The notes beneath the pieces are model-generated. The model did not search any database. It was not told the DNA's origin and worked only from the letters and a program-made list of their open reading frames with translations. Positions 8,438 to 17,557 of a DNA stretch of 64,000 nucleotides are shown in pieces. Position 1 is the stretch's first letter; every line of letters starts with the position of its first letter. The stretch is from Granulicella arctica. GTDB taxonomy: Bacteria; Acidobacteriota; Terriglobia; Terriglobales; Acidobacteriaceae. The position numbers were made by a program, and so were the translations under genes. Location: assembly GCF_013410065.1 (NCBI RefSeq), contig NZ_JACCCW010000002.1, positions 124,001 through 188,000 of the forward strand, written 5' to 3'.

Positions 8438-9022
8438 GTGCGAAGTCTCTCGATGATTCCTTTGGCAATGGCTCTCTTCGCTTCGCTTGCTCAAGGGCAA
8501 TATTTCCCGAAGTCGTCTCTGGATTCCAATGGGCATGAATTTAAGGCTGCATGGTATTCATCGCAATTGCGCGCGCTTCAAGAACCATCCTTACTTGCGT
8601 TGAAAGAAACTCCTTCGTCTGAGTCCTACAGGTTTCTTTGGCTCCGATCGTTCCATCATCCGATTGCCATAAGGCTTGAAGTGAAGCCGGACGGGAGCGG
8701 TATTCTTACGACGAAAGTTGCGAATGGCGCTGGTGGGTTCAGTCCGGGTGTCCTCAGTGAGAACGGTTCTCACTTGTTGACTCAAGAGCGGACTCAAGCG
8801 TTTCTATCGCTGGTGGACCGGCTCAACTTCTGGAATACTCCTAACCCAGTCAATGATCAGAAGGGTACAGACGGATCTCAGTGGATTATCGAAGGAGTAA
8901 AGGGAGGCCATTACCACGTGGTGGATCGTTGGTCGCCTAAGTCCGGAGTCGTTCGTGAGCTAGGACAGATGCTCGCCTTCGATTTGGCCAAGATGAACAT
9001 TCCGGAGAACGAGATCTACTGA
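8438..9022 (+). CDS. Hypothetical secreted protein
   Basis: A 194-residue protein that I do not recognise. A short hydrophobic segment (MIPLAMALFASLAQG) followed by QYF looks like a signal peptide, so export is likely. The rest is soluble and mixed alpha/beta in character, with SFHHPIAIRLEVKPDGSG and the C-terminal HYHVVDRWSPKSG. The start could be GTG 8438 or ATG 8453; the latter gives a more compact signal peptide. It is a single gene, divergent from the M28 peptidase. Confidence 0.6.
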   Translation: MRSLSMIPLAMALFASLAQGQYFPKSSLDSNGHEFKAAWYSSQLRALQEPSLLALKETPSSESYRFLWLRSFHHPIAIRLEVKPDGSGILTTKVANGAGGFSPGVLSENGSHLLTQERTQAFLSLVDRLNFWNTPNPVNDQKGTDGSQWIIEGVKGGHYHVVDRWSPKSGVVRELGQMLAFDLAKMNIPENEIY

Positions 9023-9195
9023 ACTCTAGTAAAGAGCCGCTTCAAGCTTCTACGAAGTCTGCTTTCGGTAAATTGAGCTATTGCGCGCTTGAGACGCGGC
9101 AAATGGGGAGTGGGCTTCGTCTATTTAGCTGTAGGTACTCTTTTGCGGTTGGCAGGTGCAGAAGAATGGCCTGCGTGCTAGGGTTTAAAGTGACT

Positions 9196-10365
9196 ATGAC
9201 TACGACCACAGAAGAGATTCAATCACAAGCCCACGTTCAGAAGTACACACGCAACCAGCCCTATCACTGCAAGGTTCTGGTGAATGAGCTCCTTACGGGA
9301 GCGGGATCCGAGAAGGAGACCCGGCACATCGAGCTTTCGCTCGAAGAGGGGATGACGTATCTCCCTGGGGATGCGGTGGGGATTATTCCGGAGAATCGTC
9401 CGGAGGCGGTGGACGAGGTGCTGAAGGCGCTGGGTTATACCGGCGACGAGCGGGTGCTGGATCACTACAAGGTCGAGATCAGCTTTGAAGAGGCGGTGCG
9501 GACGCGGTTGGCGATCGGCAAGCTGATGCGCGGTGCAGTGACGCAGTATGCGAAGCTGGCTCCGGGAACCGATGGGCTGAAGGATATGGTCGGGCCGGAC
9601 AACAAGGCTCGAGCTGAAGAGTATTGCTGGGGTCGCGAGTTTGTGGATCTGGCGAAGGACTATCCGGGGATCGTGACGAACCCGCAGCAGCTGTTCAATG
9701 TGCTGGGGCGGTTGACGCCGCGGATGTACTCGATTGCGTCGAGCAACAAGGCGCATACGGATAACGTGCAGACGACGGTGCGCGTGGTGCGGTACGAGTC
9801 GCATGGGAAGGACCGTCAGGGGTTGTGCTCGGGCCATCTGGGCGAGCGGGCGGAGGTAGGGGCGACGCTGCCGATCTTCCTGCACGCGAACCAGAACTTC
9901 CGTTTGCCGGAGGACAGCTCGGCACCGGTGATTATGATTGGGCCGGGGACGGGGATTGCGCCGTTCCGGTCGTTCCTGGAGGAGCGCGAGGTGCTGGGCG
10001 AGACGGGCGATAACTGGCTCTTCTTCGGCGAACAGCGCGAGCAGCTTGACTACCTCTATCGGGAGCAGTTGCAGGCGATGCACAAGAGCGGCGTGTTGAA
10101 GCATCTGGATACAGCGTTCTCGCGGGACCAGGCGAAGAAGATCTATGTGCAGGACCGGATGCAGGAGCGGTCGGTGGAACTGTATGCGTGGTTGGAGCGC
10201 GGGGCGTACTTCTACGTCTGCGGCGATGCGACGCGTATGGCGAAGGACGTGGAGACGGCGCTGCTGGATGTGATCGCGAAGGGTTCGAACGGGACGCTGG
10301 AGCACGCGGCAGAGTATCTGGAGAATATGAAGAAGCAGAAGCGGTACCAGCGGGACGTCTACTAG
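9196..10365 (+). CDS. Sulfite-reductase-like FAD/NADPH flavoprotein (CysJ C-terminal type, no flavodoxin domain)
   Basis: A 389-residue diflavin-reductase core without the N-terminal FMN domain. LPGDAVGIIPEN begins the FAD domain, RMYSIASSN is the RxYS flavin-binding motif, and GLCSGHL resembles the G-x-x-S/T pyrophosphate loop. MIGPGTGIAPFRSFLEER is the NADPH-binding motif, and the chain ends in the family-type RYQRDVY. Such proteins pass electrons from NADPH to a partner (sulfite reductase or a separate flavodoxin or heme protein). The ATG at 9196 gives MTTTTEEIQ and avoids a composition-poor upstream extension. The electron acceptor is not encoded next to it. Confidence 0.8.
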   Translation: MTTTTEEIQSQAHVQKYTRNQPYHCKVLVNELLTGAGSEKETRHIELSLEEGMTYLPGDAVGIIPENRPEAVDEVLKALGYTGDERVLDHYKVEISFEEAVRTRLAIGKLMRGAVTQYAKLAPGTDGLKDMVGPDNKARAEEYCWGREFVDLAKDYPGIVTNPQQLFNVLGRLTPRMYSIASSNKAHTDNVQTTVRVVRYESHGKDRQGLCSGHLGERAEVGATLPIFLHANQNFRLPEDSSAPVIMIGPGTGIAPFRSFLEEREVLGETGDNWLFFGEQREQLDYLYREQLQAMHKSGVLKHLDTAFSRDQAKKIYVQDRMQERSVELYAWLERGAYFYVCGDATRMAKDVETALLDVIAKGSNGTLEHAAEYLENMKKQKRYQRDVY

Positions 10366-10492
10366 ATCGCTGTCCTGATGGCTGTTTTGGAGGCATTGTG
10401 CGCGGGCGATGGAATTGCCATGCCCAATGTCTCGCTTCGGGGTAAGATAGCGGAGAAGAATTACCTGCCTGTCTTTGACGGCGCCGAGGCAT

Positions 10493-10756
10493 ATGTCCGA
10501 AAGTATTCAAGATCGCGTTCTGAGAGTTATCGCAACGACCCGCCGGGTTCCACCGGAGACAGTGCGGGCGGACAGCACATTTGAAGAGCTGGGTATCGAC
10601 TCGCTCGACCGGATCAACATTCTGTTCGAGCTGGAGAGCGAGTTCGATATCGAGATCGATGACGAACATGCCAAACAGGTGACGACGCTGCAACAGATGA
10701 TCGATGGGATCACGCAGCTCGTCGATGCGAAGAATGCTCATCCGCCGGAGGATTAG
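10493..10756 (+). CDS. Acyl carrier protein
   Basis: An 87-residue acidic carrier protein. The phosphopantetheine site is GIDSLDRI (DSL), inside the usual helix II context FEELGIDSLDRINILFELE. Helix I and helix III (QVTTLQQMIDGITQLV) are in the normal positions. The serine receives 4'-phosphopantetheine and carries acyl chains. It is not the housekeeping AcpP type and stands without fatty-acid synthase genes. It lies on the opposite strand, 2 kb from a serine-palmitoyltransferase-like gene, so a dedicated carrier for sphingolipid synthesis is plausible (inference). Start chosen at ATG 10493 rather than the TTG 18 bases upstream. Confidence 0.8.
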   Translation: MSESIQDRVLRVIATTRRVPPETVRADSTFEELGIDSLDRINILFELESEFDIEIDDEHAKQVTTLQQMIDGITQLVDAKNAHPPED

Positions 10757-10768
10757 GCGAGTAGCGGC

Positions 10769-11365
10769 TTACTCGAGGGTGATATCGCCCGTGGTTACGT
10801 GGGCTTCCAGCCGATATTTGCCGGGAGCGGCTGTGGCTGTGTAGCTGCGAAAGAAGCCTCCCTTTGAAACTCCCTTACTTGGGATATTTACCGCACCGAT
10901 GCGCACCGATGCGTCAACGAAACCGTACTCTTCGAGCGGGATTGGGGTTACGGAGATTTCGCCGGCGAGGAGTTGAATCTTCTTATTGCCAATGACGTGG
11001 CTGACCTTCCATTCGCCTGCGCTGGCGTTTAGCGCCAGGTCGGTTCTCTGAGGAACTTCGATGCGGATCTGGACGTTGTTCCTTGGACCTCCCTCGATGC
11101 GGATTTGGTGCGAGTTCCCGGTCTTCGAAAACGCGATTTTGATCTCTCCGGCTTTATCCTGTTCATCCAATTTGCAGGAGATGCGCACACCTTCCTGATC
11201 CGTGCCGACGACCTCAATCCCGGCTGAGCGCGAGTCGATGGAGAGGGCACTCTCTGGATTCAACGGCATAGAAGGCGGTGCTGCGCAGGTTCCGGACTGA
11301 GCTGACGCAGCCAGGCAGGCAGTGGCGGAGAAGAGTATGGCAGTCAAGGCGGAGGAGAGGCGCAT
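10769..11365 (-). CDS. Hypothetical secreted beta-rich protein (DUF4097-like)
   Basis: A 198-residue exported protein. Residues 1-23 form a signal peptide (ALTAILFSATACLAASAQ). The mature part alternates short beta strands (LSIDSRSAGIEVVG, VQIRIEVPQRTDLALNASAG, GKYRLEAHVTTGDITLE), a pattern seen in the DUF4097 putative adhesin-like fold common in acidobacteria. No catalytic motif is visible. It sits between the acyl carrier protein (convergent, 12-base gap) and the epimerase-like gene on the same strand. Confidence 0.65.
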   Translation of the reverse strand: MRLSSALTAILFSATACLAASAQSGTCAAPPSMPLNPESALSIDSRSAGIEVVGTDQEGVRISCKLDEQDKAGEIKIAFSKTGNSHQIRIEGGPRNNVQIRIEVPQRTDLALNASAGEWKVSHVIGNKKIQLLAGEISVTPIPLEEYGFVDASVRIGAVNIPSKGVSKGGFFRSYTATAAPGKYRLEAHVTTGDITLE

Positions 11366-11427
11366 GATGGTCTTAACGTTCCTCTCTCCTCAAAAGTTCA
11401 ACTAAATCGTAAGAGTGGTCGTTATGC

Positions 11428-12417
11428 TTATGCGCGGTCGTGGAGCCAGGCGGCGGAGCGGGCGATGCCTTCTTCCAGAGAGATCTTCGGTGCGAAGCCG
11501 AAGGTCTCTTTTGCTTTGGCGATGGGGAACTCCTGGTTGATGCCGAGGAGCTGGACGGCGTGGCGGGTGAGCAGGGGGCGGCCCGGCAGCTTGAGAAGGC
11601 GGTGCGGGGTTTCTAGGACGCTGGCTAAGTTGGTGGCGGCGGCGAAGCTGAGGTTGATCCAGGGGGGCTTGGCGTGGATGGCCTGCGAAAAAAGTTTGAC
11701 GTAGTCGGCCCAAGTGGCGTGGGTGCCGTCGCTGAGGTTGAAGGCGTGACCGAGGGTGGCGGGGTGGTGTGCGGCGGCGATCATGGCTTCGGCGACGTTG
11801 TCGACGTAGGCGAAGCCGCCGGGCGCGCGGCCGTGGTCGATGGTGGCCATGAGGCGCTGGCGGAGGAGGGTGGCGATCTCGACGGTGAAGTCTTTACCGC
11901 GTGGGCCATAGATGGTGGCGGGGCGGACGATGGTGACGGGGAGGCCGTGGTCCTGATGGGCACGCCAGACGGCTAGCTCGCCGAGGCGCTTGGTCTGGTT
12001 GTAAGGGAGGCCAGCGTCGCGGGTGGGGGCGGATTCGTCGCAGGGGATGGCGGGGTAGCCGTAGACGTCGGTGGTGCTGACGTGGACGAAGCGGGCGAGA
12101 GTGGGGCTTTCGAGCGCGGCTTCGAGGAGGTTCTGCGTGCCGGTGACGTTGGCGTCGAAGTAGGTCTTCCAGGGGGCCCAGTCGGTGGAGCAGGCGGCGC
12201 AGTGGAAGATGTGGGCGACGCCCATTCCAACGACGGCCGCGCGGAGGCTGGCCAAGTCGGTGAGGTCGCCGGGGACGATGCGGATGGGAAGACCGGCCAG
12301 GTGACGGAGATCAGAGGTCGGGCGGGCCAGGACGATGACTTGTTCGCCCTGGGCTGCGAGGAGTTGGGCGAGGCGGCCTCCGAGGAAGCCGCTTGCTCCG
12401 GTGATGAGTGTGGTCAC
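11428..12417 (-). CDS. NAD-dependent epimerase/dehydratase, candidate ceramide/3-keto reductase
   Basis: A 329-residue extended SDR. TGASGFLGGRLA is the N-terminal dinucleotide-binding loop, HFHCAACS-type residues follow, and YNQTK is the YxxxK catalytic pair. A GTG start at 12417 lies three bases after the stop of the aminoacyl synthase gene, so the two form an operon. In Caulobacter an extended SDR next to serine palmitoyltransferase reduces the oxo group during bacterial ceramide synthesis; the same pairing here suggests that role. Alternatives are sugar-nucleotide or 3-beta-hydroxysteroid type activity, which sequence alone does not exclude. Confidence 0.75.
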   Translation of the reverse strand: MTTLITGASGFLGGRLAQLLAAQGEQVIVLARPTSDLRHLAGLPIRIVPGDLTDLASLRAAVVGMGVAHIFHCAACSTDWAPWKTYFDANVTGTQNLLEAALESPTLARFVHVSTTDVYGYPAIPCDESAPTRDAGLPYNQTKRLGELAVWRAHQDHGLPVTIVRPATIYGPRGKDFTVEIATLLRQRLMATIDHGRAPGGFAYVDNVAEAMIAAAHHPATLGHAFNLSDGTHATWADYVKLFSQAIHAKPPWINLSFAAATNLASVLETPHRLLKLPGRPLLTRHAVQLLGINQEFPIAKAKETFGFAPKISLEEGIARSAAWLHDRA

Positions 12418-12420
12418 GAG

Positions 12421-13716
12421 TTAGTTGGCGAGCTGGCGGAAGACGTCGAGGACGAAGTCGAGCTGCTCGCGGGTGTGAGCGGCGGTGACGCAGAGGCGGA
12501 GGCGGGCTACTCCCTGGGCGACGGCGGGGAACATGACCGGCGCGGCGATGATGCCGTGGTTACGGAGCTTGCGGGCGAAGACGGCTGTCTGAATCTCATC
12601 GTGCAGGACGACCGGGATGATGGCGGTGTCGGAGAGGCCGGTGTTGTAGCCGAGACTCTGGAGGCCGGTGCGGAGATAGTCTCCGTTGTCCTTGAGGCGG
12701 GCGACGCGCTGGGGCTCTTCCTTAAGAATAGCGAGGCCTTCGGAGATGGCGGCGACGGCGGAGGCGGCCATGGCGGCGGAGAAGATGTAGGGGCTGGAGG
12801 CGTGCTGGAGGAAGATGGCGACTTCCTGGGAGCAGGCGACGAAGCCGCCGACGGAGGGGATGGACTTGGCGAGGGAGCCGGACCAGAGGTCGACTTCGCT
12901 GGTGTCGATGCCGAAGTGCTCGTCGGTGCCGCGACCGGTGAGGCCGAGGACGCCGGAGGCGTGGGCTTCGTCGATGAAGAGGAAGCAGCCGAACTCTTTC
13001 TTGATGGCGATGAGGTCGGGTAGGCAGCAGATGTCGCCATCCATGGAGAAGACGCCGTCGGAGATGATGACGGTGCGGTTTGCCGGGGGACCTTTTTTGA
13101 TCTCTTCGCGGAGGCTTTCGGGATCGTTGTGGCGGAAGCGCTGGACCTGGACGCCTGCCATCTTGCAGGCATCGAGCAGGCTGCGATGACAGAGGGCGTC
13201 GATGATGATGCGGTCGGAGGGTCCGAAGAGGCCGGTGATGAGGCCGAGGTTGGCCATGTAGCCGGAGCTGAAGGTGAGGGCGGCTTCGGTGCCTTTGTAG
13301 GCGGCGAGATCGCGCTCGACTTCATTATGAATGTCGAGGGTTCCGGTGAGCAGGCGGGCTCCGCTGGTGCTGGTGCCGTAGCGGTGGATGGCCTCCTGCG
13401 CGGCTTTGTCGATGCGCGGGTGACCGATGAGGCCGAGGTAGTCGTAGGACGACATCATCAGCATCTGGTGGCCGTCGGCCTGGACGCAGGGACCTGCTTT
13501 GGCTTCGAGCGGCATGTGAAAGGGGTAGGCGTCTGCTGCACAGCCAAGAGCCGTGGTTTCGAAGATGCGGCGGGCGCGGGCGTCGAGCAGGCCGTTCTTC
13601 TTGAAGCTCCACGACCGGCCGGGCGTGAAGTAGTTCTGGAACATGTGGCCGGACGAGGAGGGGAATACCTTGGTTTCCTGCTCCACGGTTTCTTGTACTT
13701 GCAATGGTTGTGTCAT
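12421..13716 (-). CDS. Alpha-oxoamine synthase, probable serine palmitoyltransferase
   Basis: A 431-residue PLP enzyme of the KBL/BioF/SPT family. YDYLGLIGHPRI, GTSTSGARLLTGT, FIDEAHASGVLG (PLP-ring Asp and His) and SLAKSIPSVGG (Schiff-base lysine) are all present. The roughly 45-residue N-terminal extension before the core and the HASGVLG/GRGTDEHF region resemble bacterial serine palmitoyltransferases more than the shorter BioF. The enzyme would condense serine with an acyl thioester to start sphingolipid synthesis. The tight operon with an extended SDR and the nearby acyl carrier protein support this. 8-Amino-7-oxononanoate synthase remains possible, but no other biotin gene is present. Confidence 0.75.
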   Translation of the reverse strand: MTQPLQVQETVEQETKVFPSSSGHMFQNYFTPGRSWSFKKNGLLDARARRIFETTALGCAADAYPFHMPLEAKAGPCVQADGHQMLMMSSYDYLGLIGHPRIDKAAQEAIHRYGTSTSGARLLTGTLDIHNEVERDLAAYKGTEAALTFSSGYMANLGLITGLFGPSDRIIIDALCHRSLLDACKMAGVQVQRFRHNDPESLREEIKKGPPANRTVIISDGVFSMDGDICCLPDLIAIKKEFGCFLFIDEAHASGVLGLTGRGTDEHFGIDTSEVDLWSGSLAKSIPSVGGFVACSQEVAIFLQHASSPYIFSAAMAASAVAAISEGLAILKEEPQRVARLKDNGDYLRTGLQSLGYNTGLSDTAIIPVVLHDEIQTAVFARKLRNHGIIAAPVMFPAVAQGVARLRLCVTAAHTREQLDFVLDVFRQLAN

Positions 13717-13860
13717 GCCGATTTAACAATGCTAGACGAAAGCATCCGGGTTTGGAAGGGAAACCAATCCTCTTTTTGCGGGGATGAAGGGAAAATATGA
13801 CGGCTATCCGATTGGAAACACCTAGGTTACGAAAGACATGGGGTGTTTTTGGAGGGTTGT

Positions 13861-14301
13861 TTAGATGCGGTTGTAGTCGGGACGCCAGGTTTGAATGGCC
13901 TGCTTGATCTGTTTGGGGTCGAGGTTTTCGGCTAGGGTGCGGCGGGCGAGGGCGGGGAGTTCGCTGTCGGAGGCGAAGCGGAGGGCGATGAGCTGGCGGG
14001 TGGTGAAGGACGCGATGGTGGCGTGTTCGGCGGGAGGAAGGAGCGCGGTGAGACGGAGGCGCTCTTCGAGGCGGATGAGGCGGTCCTGGATGCGGAGGGA
14101 ATAGAAGCGGATCTTTACGGAGAGCAGAATGAGGGTGAAGGCGAGGATGATCCAGCAGAAGGAGAGGGTTCGGTGTTCGTGGTGATCGCTGTTCCAGAAG
14201 AGAAAGGCGAAGACGAGGTTGAGGAGGAGCAGGGGGGTGATGACGAAGTGGTGCAGGGGGTCGTACTTTGAGTGGTTCTTGTAGGACTGTGGGGCGGGCA
14301 T
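13861..14301 (-). CDS. DUF6526-like membrane protein
   Basis: A 146-residue protein opening with the conserved-looking AQSYKNHSKYDPLHHF pattern typical of small DUF6526 proteins. Two transmembrane helices follow (PLLLLNLVFAFLF and FCWIILAFTLILLSV), then a charged cytoplasmic tail with RIQDRLIRLEERLRLTALLP. Function unknown. It is a single gene, divergent from endonuclease IV. The 144 bases towards the synthase gene hold no further ORF. Confidence 0.65.
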   Translation of the reverse strand: MPAPQSYKNHSKYDPLHHFVITPLLLLNLVFAFLFWNSDHHEHRTLSFCWIILAFTLILLSVKIRFYSLRIQDRLIRLEERLRLTALLPPAEHATIASFTTRQLIALRFASDSELPALARRTLAENLDPKQIKQAIQTWRPDYNRI

Positions 14302-14395
14302 GGGGCCTTTCGTGGAGGTTCTGGTGAAGATTGGTGATGGGTTGAGTGTACGTTGTGGATGATGGCGAGGTGGGCTTTGCGGTAGGCTCGATTGT

Positions 14396-15268
14396 ATGAC
14401 TACGACGGTTTCGAAGAAGCGGATTGGTGTGCACCTGGGGACGGCGGGTGGTGCGTGGAAGGCAGTGGAGCGGGCGGTGGAGGCGGGGGCGAATACGTTC
14501 CAGATCTTCTCGTCGAGCCCACGGACGTGGAAGGCTGCGCCGGTGAAGCCGGAGGATGCGGCGAAGATGCTGGAGCTGCGGGCGGCGCATGATATTGGGC
14601 CGGTGTCGGTGCATGCGAGCTATCTGATCAACCTGTGCAGCCAGACGGAGAGCGTGCGGTTGAACGGGATTGCTGCGTTTACGGGCGAGGTGGAGCGAGC
14701 GCTGGCACTGGGAGCGGAGTCGCTGGTGCTGCATCCGGGGAGCTGGAAGGGGCTGACACGCGAGGAGGGATTGCGGCTGGCGGTGGAGTCGATCGAACGG
14801 TCGATTGATGGGGTGGCGTGGCAGGGGAAGGACTTCAAGATTTTGATCGAGAATACGGCAGGGGCGGAGTTTTCGCTGGGCGGAAGTCTGGAGCAGGTAG
14901 CGGAGCTGGTGACTCGGTTGCAGGCGTGCGCTCCGGTGGCGGTGTGTCTGGATACCTGCCATATGCATGTGGCAGGGTACGACATTGTGACGGCGGAGGG
15001 GTATGCGGAGACGACGAAGCTGATCGAGGAGACGGTGGGGTTCGAGGCGGTGCGGGTGTGGCATTGCAACGATGCGAAGGCGGCGCGGGGATCGAAGCTG
15101 GACCGGCACGAGCATATCGGCGAAGGGACGATTGGGGCGGCAGCGTTCAAGCGGCTGCTGCACGATGCGCGGTTTGGGCATGCGGCGTTTATAGCGGAGA
15201 CGCCGGTGGATGCTCCGGGGGATGAGGCGCGGAATGTTGGGGTGTTGCGGACGCTGGCGGCTGGGTAG
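14396..15268 (+). CDS. nfo: Deoxyribonuclease IV (endonuclease IV)
   Basis: A 290-residue AP endonuclease of the xylose-isomerase-like TIM-barrel family. It cleaves 5' of abasic sites in base excision repair. The zinc-ligand segments are recognisable: VHASYLINL (His), LVLHPGSW (His), ILIENTAGAE (Glu), CLDTCHMHVAGYD (Asp and His), WHCNDAK (His/Asp), RHEHIGEG (His) and FIAETP (Glu). Full-length and complete. The upstream Shine-Dalgarno is weak. Confidence 0.9.
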   Translation: MTTTVSKKRIGVHLGTAGGAWKAVERAVEAGANTFQIFSSSPRTWKAAPVKPEDAAKMLELRAAHDIGPVSVHASYLINLCSQTESVRLNGIAAFTGEVERALALGAESLVLHPGSWKGLTREEGLRLAVESIERSIDGVAWQGKDFKILIENTAGAEFSLGGSLEQVAELVTRLQACAPVAVCLDTCHMHVAGYDIVTAEGYAETTKLIEETVGFEAVRVWHCNDAKAARGSKLDRHEHIGEGTIGAAAFKRLLHDARFGHAAFIAETPVDAPGDEARNVGVLRTLAAG

Positions 15269-15349
15269 GGAACGATTGTCCTTGCACCTCCAGCTAGCGC
15301 ACTGGATACTGTTGCTGATTGGATCACCGGTATCTTTTGGAGGCGGACG

Positions 15350-16225
15350 ATGCGACTGGCCAGATGGTGTGGAATGCTTCTCTGCGGGGCGCTGGTTCAG
15401 GGCGCTCGCGCACAGAGAGATATGGGTGCGCAACAGCAGAACGTCGGGGCAAATCAATCGATTATTGCAGCGATTCGTGAACCTGTGACGGGGATACCGT
15501 ATCAGGCGGAGAAGGTATCACGCTCGGTGCAGAAGCTGAGCGACGGCACGGTAATTACGCATGAGTGGAGCGGGATCATAGCGCGGGACGCTGCGGGCAG
15601 AATGCGCGAGGATCTCTATATCGTGCACTCGGGTTCTGTGGGTGGCCATGAGATGGATATGACGCTACAGTCGGCGACCGTGGGCGATCCTGTGGCTCAT
15701 GCGATGTTGATCTGGACTGGCGAGAAGAGCAAGGTGGTGATGCAGATGAAGTTGCCGGCTTTGCCAAAGAGCCGGACGGAGATGGCGGAGATGTTGAGTG
15801 CACCGCCTCCACCACCGCCGTTGCCGCCCGGGACTGTGCGCAAGTCGGTCTCGCTGGGGACTGGCAACGGAACCAGGGCGGATGGGTTGAAGGACGAGGT
15901 ACAGACGGAGCAGCTTGGGCAGCAAGCAATGGAAGGCGTGCTGGTGACGGGGAGACGTGTGACGACGACGATTCCGACGGGCAAGGTGGGGAATGATCGG
16001 CCGATCGTGGTCGTTCATGAGGAGTGGAGGTCGCCGGAGTTGAAGTTGGTGGTGAAGTCGATCGACACCGACCCACGAAGCGGTGAGCAGACGATGGAGC
16101 TACAGGGGCTCGTGCGCACTGATCCGGATGCAGCACTGTTTCAAGCGCCGGCTGGATATGAGGTGAAGGATATGGCCGAGCTGATGAAGGGGCTGGGAGA
16201 GGTGGGTAAAGCGAAGGCGCAGTAG
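15350..16225 (+). CDS. Hypothetical secreted protein with proline stretch
   Basis: A 291-residue protein with a signal peptide (residues 1-22, ending GARAQ). I do not recognise a family. It contains a proline-rich linker (PPPPPPLPPGT near residue 155) between two soluble segments; the second has repeated beta-type motifs ending in a hydrophilic amphipathic tail (VKDMAELMKGLGEVGKAKA). The GGAGG site in front of ATG 15350 supports the start. It lies between endonuclease IV and a convergent acyltransferase. Confidence 0.6.
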   Translation: MRLARWCGMLLCGALVQGARAQRDMGAQQQNVGANQSIIAAIREPVTGIPYQAEKVSRSVQKLSDGTVITHEWSGIIARDAAGRMREDLYIVHSGSVGGHEMDMTLQSATVGDPVAHAMLIWTGEKSKVVMQMKLPALPKSRTEMAEMLSAPPPPPPLPPGTVRKSVSLGTGNGTRADGLKDEVQTEQLGQQAMEGVLVTGRRVTTTIPTGKVGNDRPIVVVHEEWRSPELKLVVKSIDTDPRSGEQTMELQGLVRTDPDAALFQAPAGYEVKDMAELMKGLGEVGKAKAQ

Positions 16226-16235
16226 GGTGGTGTCG

Positions 16236-17441
16236 TTAGGCTGATGTGGGGGAGCTTGAGCGGTTGTAGCTGAAGTAGCTTTTGAGTCTCAGGAATGGCA
16301 CCTCGTACAGGCGGTAGCTGAGCAGTGCGACGAGGATAGAGAGAACCCCGACTGCTAGCGCCTCGAGGATGACGCTGAGGGCTTTGGAGTGCAGGTGTTG
16401 GTTGAAGAAGAGGCGCATCGGCTCTGTTAGCCATCCAGCGAGCGAATAGTGGAAGACGTAGATGCCATAGCTGTAGGTCCCGAGGAAGCGCAGGGCTCTA
16501 TTCTGGAACAGAGATTGGGTGTTCGACCCTGGCTTGAGGGTCATGGCGATGACGGCGGTGCTGGTGATGCCGATGAGGCTGAAGCCAAGGGTCTGGATGA
16601 AGATGCTGGTGGTCCATTCGAGTCCGCCATTCAGGATGGCGGCGACCAGCAGAATCGCGGCTGCGATGGCGAAGATGCGAGGTGCGAGGCGTAGGACGGT
16701 TTCGCGTGCTCGGGTACGAACAAGGGCGCTGAGGCAGCAGCCGAAGAGGATATTATCCGCGCAGGAGAAGGTGGGGGAGTAGGGCAGGTAGATGTTCTCG
16801 AAGCCCGGATGCGAACGCATGGCAACCAGGAAGATGCGGATGCCAAGAATGACGATGCAGCTGATAAGGGAGATGCGGACGAGCGTCTCCGGCTTTCGGA
16901 TGCGATAGACGACCAGCGGCCAGACGAGGTAAAACTGCTCCTCTACCTGAAGCGACCAGAAGTGATTGATATTGAAGACGCCGAGCTGGAGGGGAATGTG
17001 GCTGCGCCAGAGCGCCAGGTTCGAGGTGTAGGTCAGAAAGTAGTACTGCCATCCTCCCCAGGAGAAGTGGAAGTGCCAAGTAAGCAGCAGGAGAGCCAGC
17101 AGGGAGCCGTAATAGAGCGGAAAGATCCGCAGCGTGCGGCGAGCGTAGAAGGTCCGGAAATAGTGCGGGACGTTCAAGGTGTCGATCAGAATGCCGGTGA
17201 TGAGAAAGCCTGAGAGGGCGAAGAAGAGGTTCACACCGCAGTAGGTGGAGGCTCGGATTCGGGAGGCCAAGTCGAAGATGCGGGAACCGGTACTTCCGTT
17301 GGCCCAGAAGAGATGGTCGATGAGCACCAGCAGAATGGCCATGCCGCGAATGCCATCCAATGCAGGAATATGTGCGAATCCACCTGGATTTCCTGTGTCT
17401 ACCCCCTGGGGAGTGGAGCTTTGAGAGAGTACTGTCGCCAT
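16236..17441 (-). CDS. Acyltransferase 3 family membrane protein
   Basis: A 401-residue multi-pass membrane protein with about ten hydrophobic helices. PALDGIRGMAILLVLIDHLF is the family start with the conserved histidine, and FFALSGFLITGIL and FWSLQVEEQFYLVWPL (SxxxE) are the other hallmark segments. Members transfer O-acyl groups onto extracellular polysaccharides, lipid A or macrolides. It is divergent from leuS across 116 bases. Substrate unknown. Confidence 0.85.
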   Translation of the reverse strand: MATVLSQSSTPQGVDTGNPGGFAHIPALDGIRGMAILLVLIDHLFWANGSTGSRIFDLASRIRASTYCGVNLFFALSGFLITGILIDTLNVPHYFRTFYARRTLRIFPLYYGSLLALLLLTWHFHFSWGGWQYYFLTYTSNLALWRSHIPLQLGVFNINHFWSLQVEEQFYLVWPLVVYRIRKPETLVRISLISCIVILGIRIFLVAMRSHPGFENIYLPYSPTFSCADNILFGCCLSALVRTRARETVLRLAPRIFAIAAAILLVAAILNGGLEWTTSIFIQTLGFSLIGITSTAVIAMTLKPGSNTQSLFQNRALRFLGTYSYGIYVFHYSLAGWLTEPMRLFFNQHLHSKALSVILEALAVGVLSILVALLSYRLYEVPFLRLKSYFSYNRSSSPTSA

Positions 17442-17557
17442 TGAATAGAGTATGCCTGATCTCCCGAAAAATAGGGAATGACGACGCCCTTGTGTACAGC
17501 GGGTTCTCTGTCTGGAGCTCCGGTGCGGGAAGGTGACGCAGTTACAATGAAAAGATT

